This document shows positions 1 through 6,233 of a DNA stretch of 7,283 bases, one piece after another. How positions within the stretch are numbered: position 1 is the first letter of the stretch; every line of letters starts with the position of its first letter. A model generated the notes under the pieces. The model made no database searches. It was not told the origin of the DNA and worked only from the letters and a program-made list of their open reading frames with translations. Source of the stretch: Gemmatimonadota bacterium (GTDB lineage: Bacteria > Gemmatimonadota > Gemmatimonadetes > Longimicrobiales > Gaopeijiaceae); assembly GCA_024638395.1 (NCBI GenBank), contig JAHEKK010000154.1:1-7283 (forward strand). Reading direction: 5' to 3'. Made by a program: the position numbers and the translations under genes.

Positions 1-408
1 CGCCCTCAGCTTCATCATGACGAAGGCCTGGAGCTTCAGGGTCAACTCCTCCTGATCGAAGGGCGCCCGGACGATCTCCCAGGCCCCGGCCCGAAGGGCC
101 TCGATCCTCTGTTCCCGGTTCAGGGCATCCATGGTCAGGAGAACCACGGGGGTGGTCTTGAGGGCGGCGGAGCGAGCCCGGATGGATTGGATCAAGGCGG
201 TGCCGGCCATGTCCGGGAGTTCACTATCCACGAGAATCAGATCAGGACTGACTCGCTTGAGGAGCTCCTGGGCCTCTTCCCCATTCCTGGCTTTGACGAC
301 GGCGTACCCTGCGGGACTGAGTATGCTCTCGAGGGACCGGACCGTCCACTCCTGGTCGATCGTCACCAGGACCAGAGGCGTCCGAGGGAACTCCGCCTGA
401 TCGGGCAT
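1..408 (-). CDS. Response-regulator receiver-domain protein, N-terminal part (runs off left edge)
   Basis: The visible 136 residues form one receiver (CheY-like) domain, which normally accepts a phosphoryl group from a histidine kinase. The fold pattern is clear: a beta-1 strand LVLVT at 12-16, helix 1 ending in AGYAV at 33-37, the phospho-acceptor D61 in LILVDSELPDMAG, the switch Thr in VVLLTMDA (T92), and an alpha-4/beta-5 stretch EALRAGAWEIVRAPF at 103-117. Two normal pocket residues are changed: the first Asp of the usual DD pair is I17 (D18 is kept), and the Lys of the KPF motif is A115. The output domain lies outside the window. A GGDEF or other effector domain may follow, but this cannot be seen. 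ATG 408 was chosen because GGAG sits 4 nt upstream. In-frame ATGs at 450 and 474 are alternatives, and the frame is open back to a stop at 496-498. It is separated from radC by a gap with possible signals of its own. Confidence 0.85.
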   Translation of the reverse strand, partial: MPDQAEFPRTPLVLVTIDQEWTVRSLESILSPAGYAVVKARNGEEAQELLKRVSPDLILVDSELPDMAGTALIQSIRARSAALKTTPVVLLTMDALNREQRIEALRAGAWEIVRAPFDQEELTLKLQAFVMMKLRA

Positions 409-462
409 AGCGCTCCGGCGCTCGGTGGGATTGTTGGATGGGATGGACATGTGCGCGGCGTA

Positions 463-491
463 TGCATAATCCATGCGCGCCTGGTAAACAA
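463..491 (-). promoter_or_regulatory. Weak sigma70-like promoter candidate for the receiver-domain gene
   Basis: On the minus strand TTGTTT (491-486) and TATGCA (468-463) are separated by exactly 17 nt. Each hexamer matches the E. coli consensus at only three of six positions, and sigma consensus in this lineage may differ. Support comes mainly from position: it is the AT-richest stretch between radC and the next gene. Initiation near 455 would favour the ATG at 408 as start, with a leader of about 45 nt. Confidence 0.25.
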
Positions 492-499
492 GTGTTTAC
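484..499. promoter_or_regulatory. Perfect 16-bp palindrome, candidate operator
   Basis: GTAAACA-AG-TGTTTAC has two perfect 7-bp inverted arms around a 2-bp centre. It is AT-rich within a strongly GC-rich window and lies in the non-coding gap upstream of the receiver-domain gene. It covers the TTGTTT candidate -35 element. The size and symmetry suit a dimeric repressor such as a TetR/GntR-type protein, but no regulator gene is in the window, so the binder is unknown. The symmetry is seen directly; the operator role is inferred. Confidence 0.4.
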
Positions 500-525
500 T
501 TGCCTCTCCCGACGGTTCCAGTCGG

Positions 526-544
526 AAAAGCCGGAAAATCGGCC
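526..544 (-). terminator. Weak terminator-like hairpin after radC
   Basis: On the minus strand, 14 nt past the radC stop codon, GCCG and CGGC (543-540 and 533-530) flank the 6-nt loop ATTTTC and are followed directly by TTTTCC. One G-T pair can extend the stem to 5 bp. The stem is short and the T-run has only four bases, so efficient intrinsic termination is doubtful. An overlapping longer pairing, GTCGG (547-543) with CCGAC (525-521), is also possible. Confidence 0.25.
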
Positions 545-558
545 GACCAAAGGCACAT

Positions 559-1329
559 TCATCCACTCTGGGTGTGGCTCGCCCACACCCGTCCGTCGCG
601 AGGAGAACGCAGGCGGTCGCGAACATGCCACGAAGAATCGCCCGTGCTCGAGCGGAAGGCCCCCCTGGCCGCAAGGGACACGAAGGTCCCACGACCAACG
701 ATCACATGATCGACGATGGGGATCCCGAGACCGTCCCCGGCCCGGGCGAGGAGTTCCGTGACCCTCAGGTCTTCGAGGGACGGCTCGGGATTGCCCGAAG
801 GATGGTTGTGGATCAGGACGAGGGACGCCGCATTGTGGATGATCGCGGCCCGGAACACCTCACGTGGGTGGATCAAAGAGGCGTCGAGGATACCCCGTGT
901 GATCTGTCGTCTGCAGATGGGGACGTTCTGGGCATTCAGGATCAATACGTGGAACTCCTCGTGACGGAGGGACTCCACGTCGCCCCGTATGAGGCGCCAG
1001 ACGTCGCCGGGGCCAGAGACGGGCACCCCGGGAAGGGCTGGCGCCGACGCCACGCGGCGCCCCAGCTCGAGTGCCGCCACGATCCGCGCCGCGTGGGCCG
1101 GCCCGATGCCGGGAATACCCGAGAGCTCCTCCGCCTCCGCCTGCCCGAGACGGGCCATCGAGCCGTCGGTCCATCGTAGGACTCGGCCTGCCAGCACCGA
1201 GGCCGAGGCCTGGGCCCCGCCGTGCCCGAGCACCAGCGTGATCAACTCCGCCTCTGACAGCGCCCGGGCACCCCGGCGCCTGAGGCGCTCACGGGGCCGG
1301 GTCTCGGGCGGGAGGACCCTCGCTACGAT
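559..1329 (-). CDS. radC: RadC family protein (HhH + JAB/MPN domain)
   Basis: This is a RadC/UPF0758 protein of about 256 residues if it starts at ATC 1329. The conserved N-terminal motif RPRERLRRRGARALSEAEL lies at 11-29, a helix-hairpin-helix segment (GIPGIGPAHAARIV) at about 71-84, and a C-terminal JAB/MPN metalloprotease-like domain at about 103-222. The metal-ligand pattern HxHx10D is intact (HNHPSG at 174-179, Asp at 187), with a candidate catalytic Glu near 124/125. The family was first linked to DNA repair in E. coli, but that role was later questioned and its function remains unsettled. About 30 extra residues follow the usual family end. No in-frame ATG, GTG or TTG exists between the upstream stop (1390-1392) and the conserved motif; the first is TTG 1245, inside it. 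ATC 1329 has GGAG 6 nt upstream and is a tentative start. A frameshift from ATG 1370 is the alternative. It lies about 110 nt after secA on the same strand. Confidence 0.9.
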   Translation of the reverse strand: MVARVLPPETRPRERLRRRGARALSEAELITLVLGHGGAQASASVLAGRVLRWTDGSMARLGQAEAEELSGIPGIGPAHAARIVAALELGRRVASAPALPGVPVSGPGDVWRLIRGDVESLRHEEFHVLILNAQNVPICRRQITRGILDASLIHPREVFRAAIIHNAASLVLIHNHPSGNPEPSLEDLRVTELLARAGDGLGIPIVDHVIVGRGTFVSLAARGAFRSSTGDSSWHVRDRLRSPRDGRVWASHTQSG

Positions 1330-1440
1330 AGGCGGCTCCGGTCCGGGCCCGGCGACGCAGCCGTAGGCATGGGCGTAACCGGCTCGAGATCAGGTGGCGT
1401 CAGCGATGGAGCCGTTCCACCAGGCCCGGGCAGAGCTCCC

Positions 1441-4400
1441 CTAGCCGGCCGCGCCATGGCATTTCTTGTACTTCTTCCCACTCCCGCAGGGACAGGGGTC
1501 GTTCCGGCCGGGTGTCTTCTCGGCCGTGGCCGGTCCCCTCTGGCGCTTCTCGCCCCGATTGGTGGCCAGCTGGGCCACGTCGGGCCCACCCTCCAGGACC
1601 CCCGTCGAGGCTCTGGCGGCCGTCGCGGCGACACCCATGCCGTCCACTCCCGCTCCCCGGGCGACTGCGGCGCGGCGAGAAGCGGCGGCCCTCGGCGTCC
1701 CCATTGGAACCTCGGAGGGGCCTGAGTAGGACAGCCGCTGCGGACCCTGAAGCCGCATGGCCGGCCGCTGCTCGACCTGAATGCGAAAGAACTGCTGGGT
1801 GACCGACCGGCGGAGGTCGTCCATGAGACCCACGAACATCTCGTAGGCCTCCTTCTTGTACTCGACCAGGGGGTCCTTCTGGCCCCATCCCCGGAAGCCG
1901 ATGGAGGCTTTCAAGTGGTCCAGGTCATACAAGTGATCCTTCCACTTGTTGTCGATGGTCGAGAGCATCACGAAGCTCATGACCTTCTCCCGATGCTCGC
2001 GGAAGCTCTCCAGCTTCCGTGCGAAGGTCTCACGCACCGCCTCCTCGGCGACCTGCAGCACTTCCTCCCGGTCGAGCTCCTCCGGGTCATCCTCGTTCGG
2101 AACCTTGGGCAGTACGGTGTGGAGGTCGAGGAGCATCCGTTGCCTGAGTCCCGCGAGGTCGACACCCGTCTCCAGCACGTCCTCCGGCAGGTAATCCTCG
2201 AACGCCGCCTCCATGGTATGCCGCACCATCTCCCAGACCTCACCCTTCAGATCCTCGCCCCCCTCGAGAGCAAACAGCCGTAGGTCGTAGATGACTTCCC
2301 GTTGCTGGTTCATGACGTCGTCATAGTCCAGCAGCCGCTTCCGGGCTTCGAAGTTGTTCCCCTCAACCCTCTTCTGGGCCCGCCCGATGGACCGGGTTAC
2401 CAGGGGGTGGGTAATGACCTCGCCCTCCTCGGCGCCCATCTTCTCCATGGCGTTGGCGATGCGCTCCATGCCGCCGAAGAGACGCATCAGGTCGTCCTCC
2501 AGGGACAGGAAGAACTGGGTAGCTCCAGGGTCTCCCTGACGCCCGGCCCGGCCCCGCAGCTGCCTGTCGATCCGACGGGACTCATGGCGCTCCGACCCGA
2601 GAATGTGCAGGCCGCCATCCTCGATCAGGTACGTGTCCGGCTTCCCGTTCAGCTCTTCATATCGCGTCGGGTCCACCGGGAGGAGGGATTCGAGGTCCAG
2701 GCCCCGCTCCTTCGCCCACGCGAGGGTACGGGCGTCCGTAACCCCCTCGCCCAGTTTGATGTCCGTGCCCCGCCCGGCCATGTTCGTCGCGATGGTGACG
2801 GCTCCGGGGCGTCCGGCTTCCGTCACGATCTCGGACTCCCGTTTGTGCTGCTTGGCGTTCAGCACGTTGTGGGGTATACCTCGCCGCTTGAGCATGCGCG
2901 CCAGGGTCTCGGAAACCTCCACGTTGGTGGTCCCCACCAGCACGGGGAGCTCCATCCGATTGAGGCGCTCGATCTCGTCCATGATGGCGTTGTACTTCTC
3001 GCGCTTGGTCCGGAAGATCAGATCGTCCCGATCGTCCCGAGTGATGGGCCGGTTGGTGGGAATCACGGCCACGTCGAGGGAATAGATCTGGTGGAACTCG
3101 TTCTCTTCCGTCTCGGCCGTCCCCGTCATGCCGGCCAACTTGTCGTACATGCGGAAGTAGTTCTGGATGGTGATGGTGGCGAGGGTCTGGGTCTCGCCCC
3201 GGATCTCCACCCCCTCCTTCGCCTCCACGGCCTGGTGGAGCCCGTCGCTCCACCGGCGGCCGGGCATCTGACGACCGGTGAACTCGTCCACGATCACGAT
3301 GGAACCGTCTTCGCCGATGATGTACCGCTCATCCTTGTGGAAGAGCGTGTAGGCTTTCAGGAGCTGGTGGATGACGTGGATTCTCTGAGATTTGTCCGCG
3401 TATTCGGCTTCAAGCTGGCCGATGCGGTCACGCTTCTCGTCCGGGGACAGGGCCTCGTCTTCCTGGACCTCCCCGATGACCTCCGACAGATCGGGGACCA
3501 CGAACGCATCCGGTTCACCCGGGGACAGCGCATCGAGGCCTTTGTCGGATAGGTGGACGTTGCTTCCCTTCTCGTCCATGGCAAACAGCAGGAGCTCGTC
3601 GATCTCGTACAGCCGCTTCTCCCGCATGTAGTCGCCCTCGACCCGCTCGACCAGCCTCACGAGCCGGGGATCGTCGGCGAACAACTTCATAAGCCGCTTG
3701 TTCTTCGGGCCGCCCCGCTTGGCGGCGAGGAGCTTCTCGCCGGCGGCGTATTCCTCCTCCTCCAGCTGCCGCTCGGCCTCGGCGATCAGGTCGCTGACCA
3801 GCCGCATCTGCCTGCGGAAGAGGTTTCCGACGACAGGAGCCATGTGCTTGAACGGCGTCGAAGTATCTCGGCTCACCGGACCCGAAATGATCAAGGGCGT
3901 CCGCGCTTCGTCGATGAGAATCGAGTCGACCTCGTCGATGATCGCGTAGTGATGCCGGCGCTGCACCCGCTGCTCGAGGGTGTGGACCATGTTGTCGCGC
4001 AGATAGTCGAAGCCGAATTCGTTGTTCGTGCCGTAGGTGATGTCTGCGTGGTACGCGGCCCTTCGCTCCTCCGTGCCGGGATCGTACAGGTCCACGCAGT
4101 CCACCGTAAGGCCGAGGGAACCGTAGATGGTTCCCATCCACTCGGCGTCCCGCTGGGCAAGGTACGAATTCACCGTGACCAGATGGGCACCCCGTCCCGC
4201 GAGGGCATTGAGGTAGAGGGGCATGGTGGCGACCAGCGTTTTCCCCTCACCCGTGGCCATCTCGGCAACACGCCCCCGGTGCAGCTGAATCGCACCGATG
4301 AGCTGGACGTCGTAGGGGACCATGTCCCAAGTGAGGTTGTGGCCGGTGACTGCGACCTTCTGGCCCACCAGCCGCCTACACGTTTCCTTCACCACCGCGA

Positions 4401-4731
4401 AGGCCTCGGGCATGACTTCTTCGAGGGCTGCCTCCAACGTCTCCAGGAGCTGGGCTTCCAGCTTGCCGATTTCCAGGCCCAGCACCTCACGCTCGTCGGC
4501 ATCCTCGGTGGCCCGCTTCTCCTCCTTGAGCCCACCGATCTGGCTCTCGAGATCCTCCGTCCGCTCATGAATCCGCTTCCGGAATTCCTCGGTCTTTGCC
4601 TTGAGCCGGTCGTCGCTCAACCCCTCGAGGGCGGCGAAGTGCTCGTTGATCTCGTCGACCAGAGGTGAGAGCCGCTTGACTTCGCGGATGTGCCTCGATC
4701 CAACGATCTTCTTGACCATTCCCTTTAGCAT
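1441..4731 (-). CDS. secA: Preprotein translocase ATPase subunit SecA
   Basis: SecA is the cytoplasmic ATPase that drives unfolded preproteins through SecYEG. From ATG 4731 the protein has 1096 residues, against about 900 in E. coli. Key motifs: Walker A MATGEGKT at 158-165, Walker B DEVD at 266-269 followed by DEARTP, VDEFTGRQMPGRRWSDGLHQ near 481-500, GMTGTA at 534-539, ATNMAGRGTDI at 648-658 and the arginine-finger motif QLRGRAGRQGD at 724-734. The helical scaffold/wing region runs to about 980, with IDNKWKDHLYDLDHLK at 926-941. A low-complexity Ala/Arg/Gly linker (about 990-1070) leads to an intact zinc-binding SEC-C tail with the CxCx8CH pattern (C1080, C1082, C1091, H1092), which in other bacteria binds SecB and lipids. 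Extra length lies in a charged coiled-coil near 55-100, a helical expansion of the preprotein cross-linking domain near 305-455, an insertion near 675-701, and the linker. A GTG at 4758 is in frame, but the ATG has the better ribosome site. Confidence 0.98.
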   Translation of the reverse strand: MLKGMVKKIVGSRHIREVKRLSPLVDEINEHFAALEGLSDDRLKAKTEEFRKRIHERTEDLESQIGGLKEEKRATEDADEREVLGLEIGKLEAQLLETLEAALEEVMPEAFAVVKETCRRLVGQKVAVTGHNLTWDMVPYDVQLIGAIQLHRGRVAEMATGEGKTLVATMPLYLNALAGRGAHLVTVNSYLAQRDAEWMGTIYGSLGLTVDCVDLYDPGTEERRAAYHADITYGTNNEFGFDYLRDNMVHTLEQRVQRRHHYAIIDEVDSILIDEARTPLIISGPVSRDTSTPFKHMAPVVGNLFRRQMRLVSDLIAEAERQLEEEEYAAGEKLLAAKRGGPKNKRLMKLFADDPRLVRLVERVEGDYMREKRLYEIDELLLFAMDEKGSNVHLSDKGLDALSPGEPDAFVVPDLSEVIGEVQEDEALSPDEKRDRIGQLEAEYADKSQRIHVIHQLLKAYTLFHKDERYIIGEDGSIVIVDEFTGRQMPGRRWSDGLHQAVEAKEGVEIRGETQTLATITIQNYFRMYDKLAGMTGTAETEENEFHQIYSLDVAVIPTNRPITRDDRDDLIFRTKREKYNAIMDEIERLNRMELPVLVGTTNVEVSETLARMLKRRGIPHNVLNAKQHKRESEIVTEAGRPGAVTIATNMAGRGTDIKLGEGVTDARTLAWAKERGLDLESLLPVDPTRYEELNGKPDTYLIEDGGLHILGSERHESRRIDRQLRGRAGRQGDPGATQFFLSLEDDLMRLFGGMERIANAMEKMGAEEGEVITHPLVTRSIGRAQKRVEGNNFEARKRLLDYDDVMNQQREVIYDLRLFALEGGEDLKGEVWEMVRHTMEAAFEDYLPEDVLETGVDLAGLRQRMLLDLHTVLPKVPNEDDPEELDREEVLQVAEEAVRETFARKLESFREHREKVMSFVMLSTIDNKWKDHLYDLDHLKASIGFRGWGQKDPLVEYKKEAYEMFVGLMDDLRRSVTQQFFRIQVEQRPAMRLQGPQRLSYSGPSEVPMGTPRAAASRRAAVARGAGVDGMGVAATAARASTGVLEGGPDVAQLATNRGEKRQRGPATAEKTPGRNDPCPCGSGKKYKKCHGAAG

Positions 4732-4738
4732 CGTATTT

Positions 4739-4742
4739 CTCC
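4739..4742 (-). promoter_or_regulatory. secA ribosome binding site
   Basis: GGAG lies 7 nt (AAATACG) before ATG 4731. This supports that start over the in-frame GTG 27 nt upstream, and the resulting N-terminus MLKGMVKKIVGSRHIREVKR fits the usual SecA beginning. Confidence 0.65.
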
Positions 4743-4790
4743 GACAGCCCGAGCCCACGAAGGTCGGCCGCCGCCTCTGTTACCCTACCG

Positions 4791-4817
4791 GACAGGTGGA
4801 TGCCTTCGCATCCTGTC
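4791..4817 (-). other. Stem-loop in the nadD-secA gap, overlapping the nadD stop
   Basis: On the minus strand GGATGC-GAAG-GCATCC forms a perfect 6-bp stem with a 4-nt loop. A further GACA/TGTC pairing flanks it across a 3-nt bulge. The hairpin begins inside the nadD stop codon and ends about 60 nt before the secA start. No T-run follows, so it is not a typical intrinsic terminator. It could protect an mRNA end after processing or attenuate expression between the coupled upstream genes and secA. The fold is visible; a role is speculative. The rest of the 84-nt gap shows no convincing promoter. Confidence 0.3.
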
Positions 4818-5409
4818 AGGCTCGGTAGAGCTGTTCTCGTTCAATAATCGCACGTATGGCGTCCGGCACCATGTGCCGAATGGACCTGTTGTCGGCGATC
4901 CGACGCCGAAGGCCGGACGCTGATATGTCGACGCGGGTCACCGGAATCCGTTCCAGGGCCATCCCCTCGACCCCGGGCGGCAGACCCGGCATCTCGCCGT
5001 CCCGCTCCACCACCAGCAGTGTGGCCATCCTTCCGATCTCCTTCGGGTCCTTCCAGGTGTCGAATACCGCTATCTGATCCGCCCCCAGGATGAGGAACAG
5101 CGCCCAATCGGGATGCTCTGCTTTGAGGGCTGCGAGGGTGTCCACCGTATACGAGGACCCCTCTCTGTCGAGCTCGATGGTGGAAACCGCAAAGCGGGGA
5201 TCCAACCCTGCAACCGCTTCCACCATCTCGCGACGCAACGTCCCCGGAGACGGAGCCGAATCGAGCTTGTGAGGCGAAATCCTCGCCGGAACCCAGACCA
5301 CACGGTCCAGTCGGGCGTGGTCCGCTACCTGGCGCGCCACCACCACGTGTCCCACATGGGGTGGATCGAAGGTCCCACCGAAGACCCCGACTCGGAGCCC
5401 TCGGGTCAT
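4816..5409 (-). CDS. nadD: Nicotinate-nucleotide adenylyltransferase
   Basis: NadD joins nicotinate mononucleotide and ATP to give deamido-NAD and pyrophosphate, a late step of NAD synthesis in the cytoplasm. The protein has 197 residues, normal for the family. It is a single Rossmann-type nucleotidyltransferase domain: the nucleotide-binding motif GGTFDPPHVGH is at 11-21 with both conserved histidines (H18, H21), SPHK at 45-48, the substrate-loop motif SSYTVDTL at 85-92, LGADQI at 108-113 followed by W119, and the ATP-binding motif ISASGLR at 162-168. The reading frame is open upstream to 5580, but ATG 5409 was chosen because it gives the family's normal N-terminus and overlaps the bamD stop as ATGA. 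No strong Shine-Dalgarno sequence is visible, so translation probably depends on ribosomes finishing bamD. Confidence 0.95.
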   Translation of the reverse strand: MTRGLRVGVFGGTFDPPHVGHVVVARQVADHARLDRVVWVPARISPHKLDSAPSPGTLRREMVEAVAGLDPRFAVSTIELDREGSSYTVDTLAALKAEHPDWALFLILGADQIAVFDTWKDPKEIGRMATLLVVERDGEMPGLPPGVEGMALERIPVTRVDISASGLRRRIADNRSIRHMVPDAIRAIIEREQLYRA

Positions 5410-6233
5410 CTCGCCGGTCGGCGCATCCCCGGGGACTCGAGTCCTGGAGGTGCCCGGCTTCGGACCGTCGACGCCGTATCCGTTGCAGCCGGCGCCGTGA
5501 GTGCTTGAGCCTCCGGGGACTCGGGATACTGATTCAGGAGGCGGGCCGTGAACTCGGCCTTCTGTTCCTCCCAACCCCATTCCTCGTAGATCTCGACGAG
5601 GCGCAACGCCGCCTTGGGCGCAGCCGGTGTTCTAGTGAACTGGTCCAGCACCTCGATGAAGATCAGCTCCGCCGACTCGTAGATATCGCGCTGATAGTAG
5701 AAGTACCCTTCCCCGTAGGTTTTCTCTGCCAGCTTTGCGTGCATCCGGCCGGCCACCGCGGTCGCTGAGTCTCCCTCCGGCTGCCCGCGGAAGTCGTTCG
5801 CGACGTTCTGGCACGTGGTTCGGGCCTGCAGAGTGTATTGCTGGTCCCGTTGCGGATGGGGAGAGAGCGCCGCGTACGACCTGCAGAGCCCCATCCACGC
5901 CTCAGCAGACCTGGGATGATCGGGAAAGACCTGTACGATGCGCGTGAATTCGGAGACCGCGCTCAGATACTCTTCGTCCCGAAAGAAGGCTTGAGCCAGA
6001 TAATGGCGGGCGTCCACGGCCCGCTCGTACCCCGGGAACGTGAGGACCAGCCGTTCGAAGGCACGGCGCGCCTCCCCCCAATCGCCCTCCCCGAAGGCTC
6101 CCTCACCATGCTGGTAGAGCTGGTCTGGCGTCCAGCCGGTATACGCCGGCGTCGACGAGCAGGCGGCCCCCAGGCAACTGAGGAGGACGCTCGTGGCGGC
6201 CGTCCGAAACCGGAAGCGATCACGGGGTCCCAT
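5406..6233 (-). CDS. bamD: Outer membrane protein assembly lipoprotein BamD
   Basis: BamD is the essential lipoprotein partner of BamA in the complex that inserts beta-barrel proteins into the outer membrane, on its periplasmic face. The 275-residue product begins with basic residues and a hydrophobic segment (12-24) ending at Cys25, followed by SSTPAY. C25 is the likely lipidated residue, although -3 is Gly rather than Leu, and C20 (after LLS) is a second possibility. TPR-like helical repeats fill about 35-240: GDWGEARRAFERLVLTFP near 50-67, EEYLSAVSEFTRIVQVFPDH near 87-106, then the family-typical stretch MHAKLAEKTYGEGYFYYQR at 164-182. The last 35 residues are low-complexity. GGGAG lies 4 nt before ATG 6233. 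The start lies within the last 14 nt of the aminotransferase gene and the end overlaps nadD by 4 nt, so all three are probably co-translated. Confidence 0.93.
   Translation of the reverse strand: MGPRDRFRFRTAATSVLLSCLGAACSSTPAYTGWTPDQLYQHGEGAFGEGDWGEARRAFERLVLTFPGYERAVDARHYLAQAFFRDEEYLSAVSEFTRIVQVFPDHPRSAEAWMGLCRSYAALSPHPQRDQQYTLQARTTCQNVANDFRGQPEGDSATAVAGRMHAKLAEKTYGEGYFYYQRDIYESAELIFIEVLDQFTRTPAAPKAALRLVEIYEEWGWEEQKAEFTARLLNQYPESPEAQALTAPAATDTASTVRSRAPPGLESPGMRRPAR

Noticed and set aside
509..525. CCGAC-GGTTCCA-GTCGG inverted repeat in the gap after radC
   Set aside because: Only 5-bp arms with no T-run on either strand. Short GC palindromes are common by chance at this base composition.
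187..1179. 330-codon plus-strand open frame antisense to radC and the receiver-domain gene
   Set aside because: It spans parts of two real minus-strand genes and the gap between them. Its product is rich in Arg, Gly, Pro and Asp without domain features, which indicates a shadow frame.
1330..1440. Possible terminator between secA and radC (GGTGG/CCACC arms at about 1394-1422)
   Set aside because: The arms are short, the loop is large and no T-run follows on the minus strand, so it does not look like an intrinsic terminator. The gap otherwise holds nothing clear beyond the radC start-site question.
1400..1888. Minus-strand open frame overlapping the 3' end of secA in another frame
   Set aside because: It lies within the codons of the SecA linker and scaffold region. 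Its composition is that of an out-of-frame GC-rich reading, and no protein family is recognisable.
2302..4668. Two long, same-frame plus-strand open frames (2302-3552 and 3553-4668) opposite secA
   Set aside because: They lie wholly antisense to an intact secA. Long antisense open frames are expected in GC-rich genes with strong codon bias, and the translations show no recognisable domain.
5410..5580. Upstream extension of nadD to an open-frame start at 5580
   Set aside because: The added 57 residues overlap bamD, have no family similarity and would precede the conserved GGTFDPPHVGH N-terminus. ATG 5409 gives the standard length.
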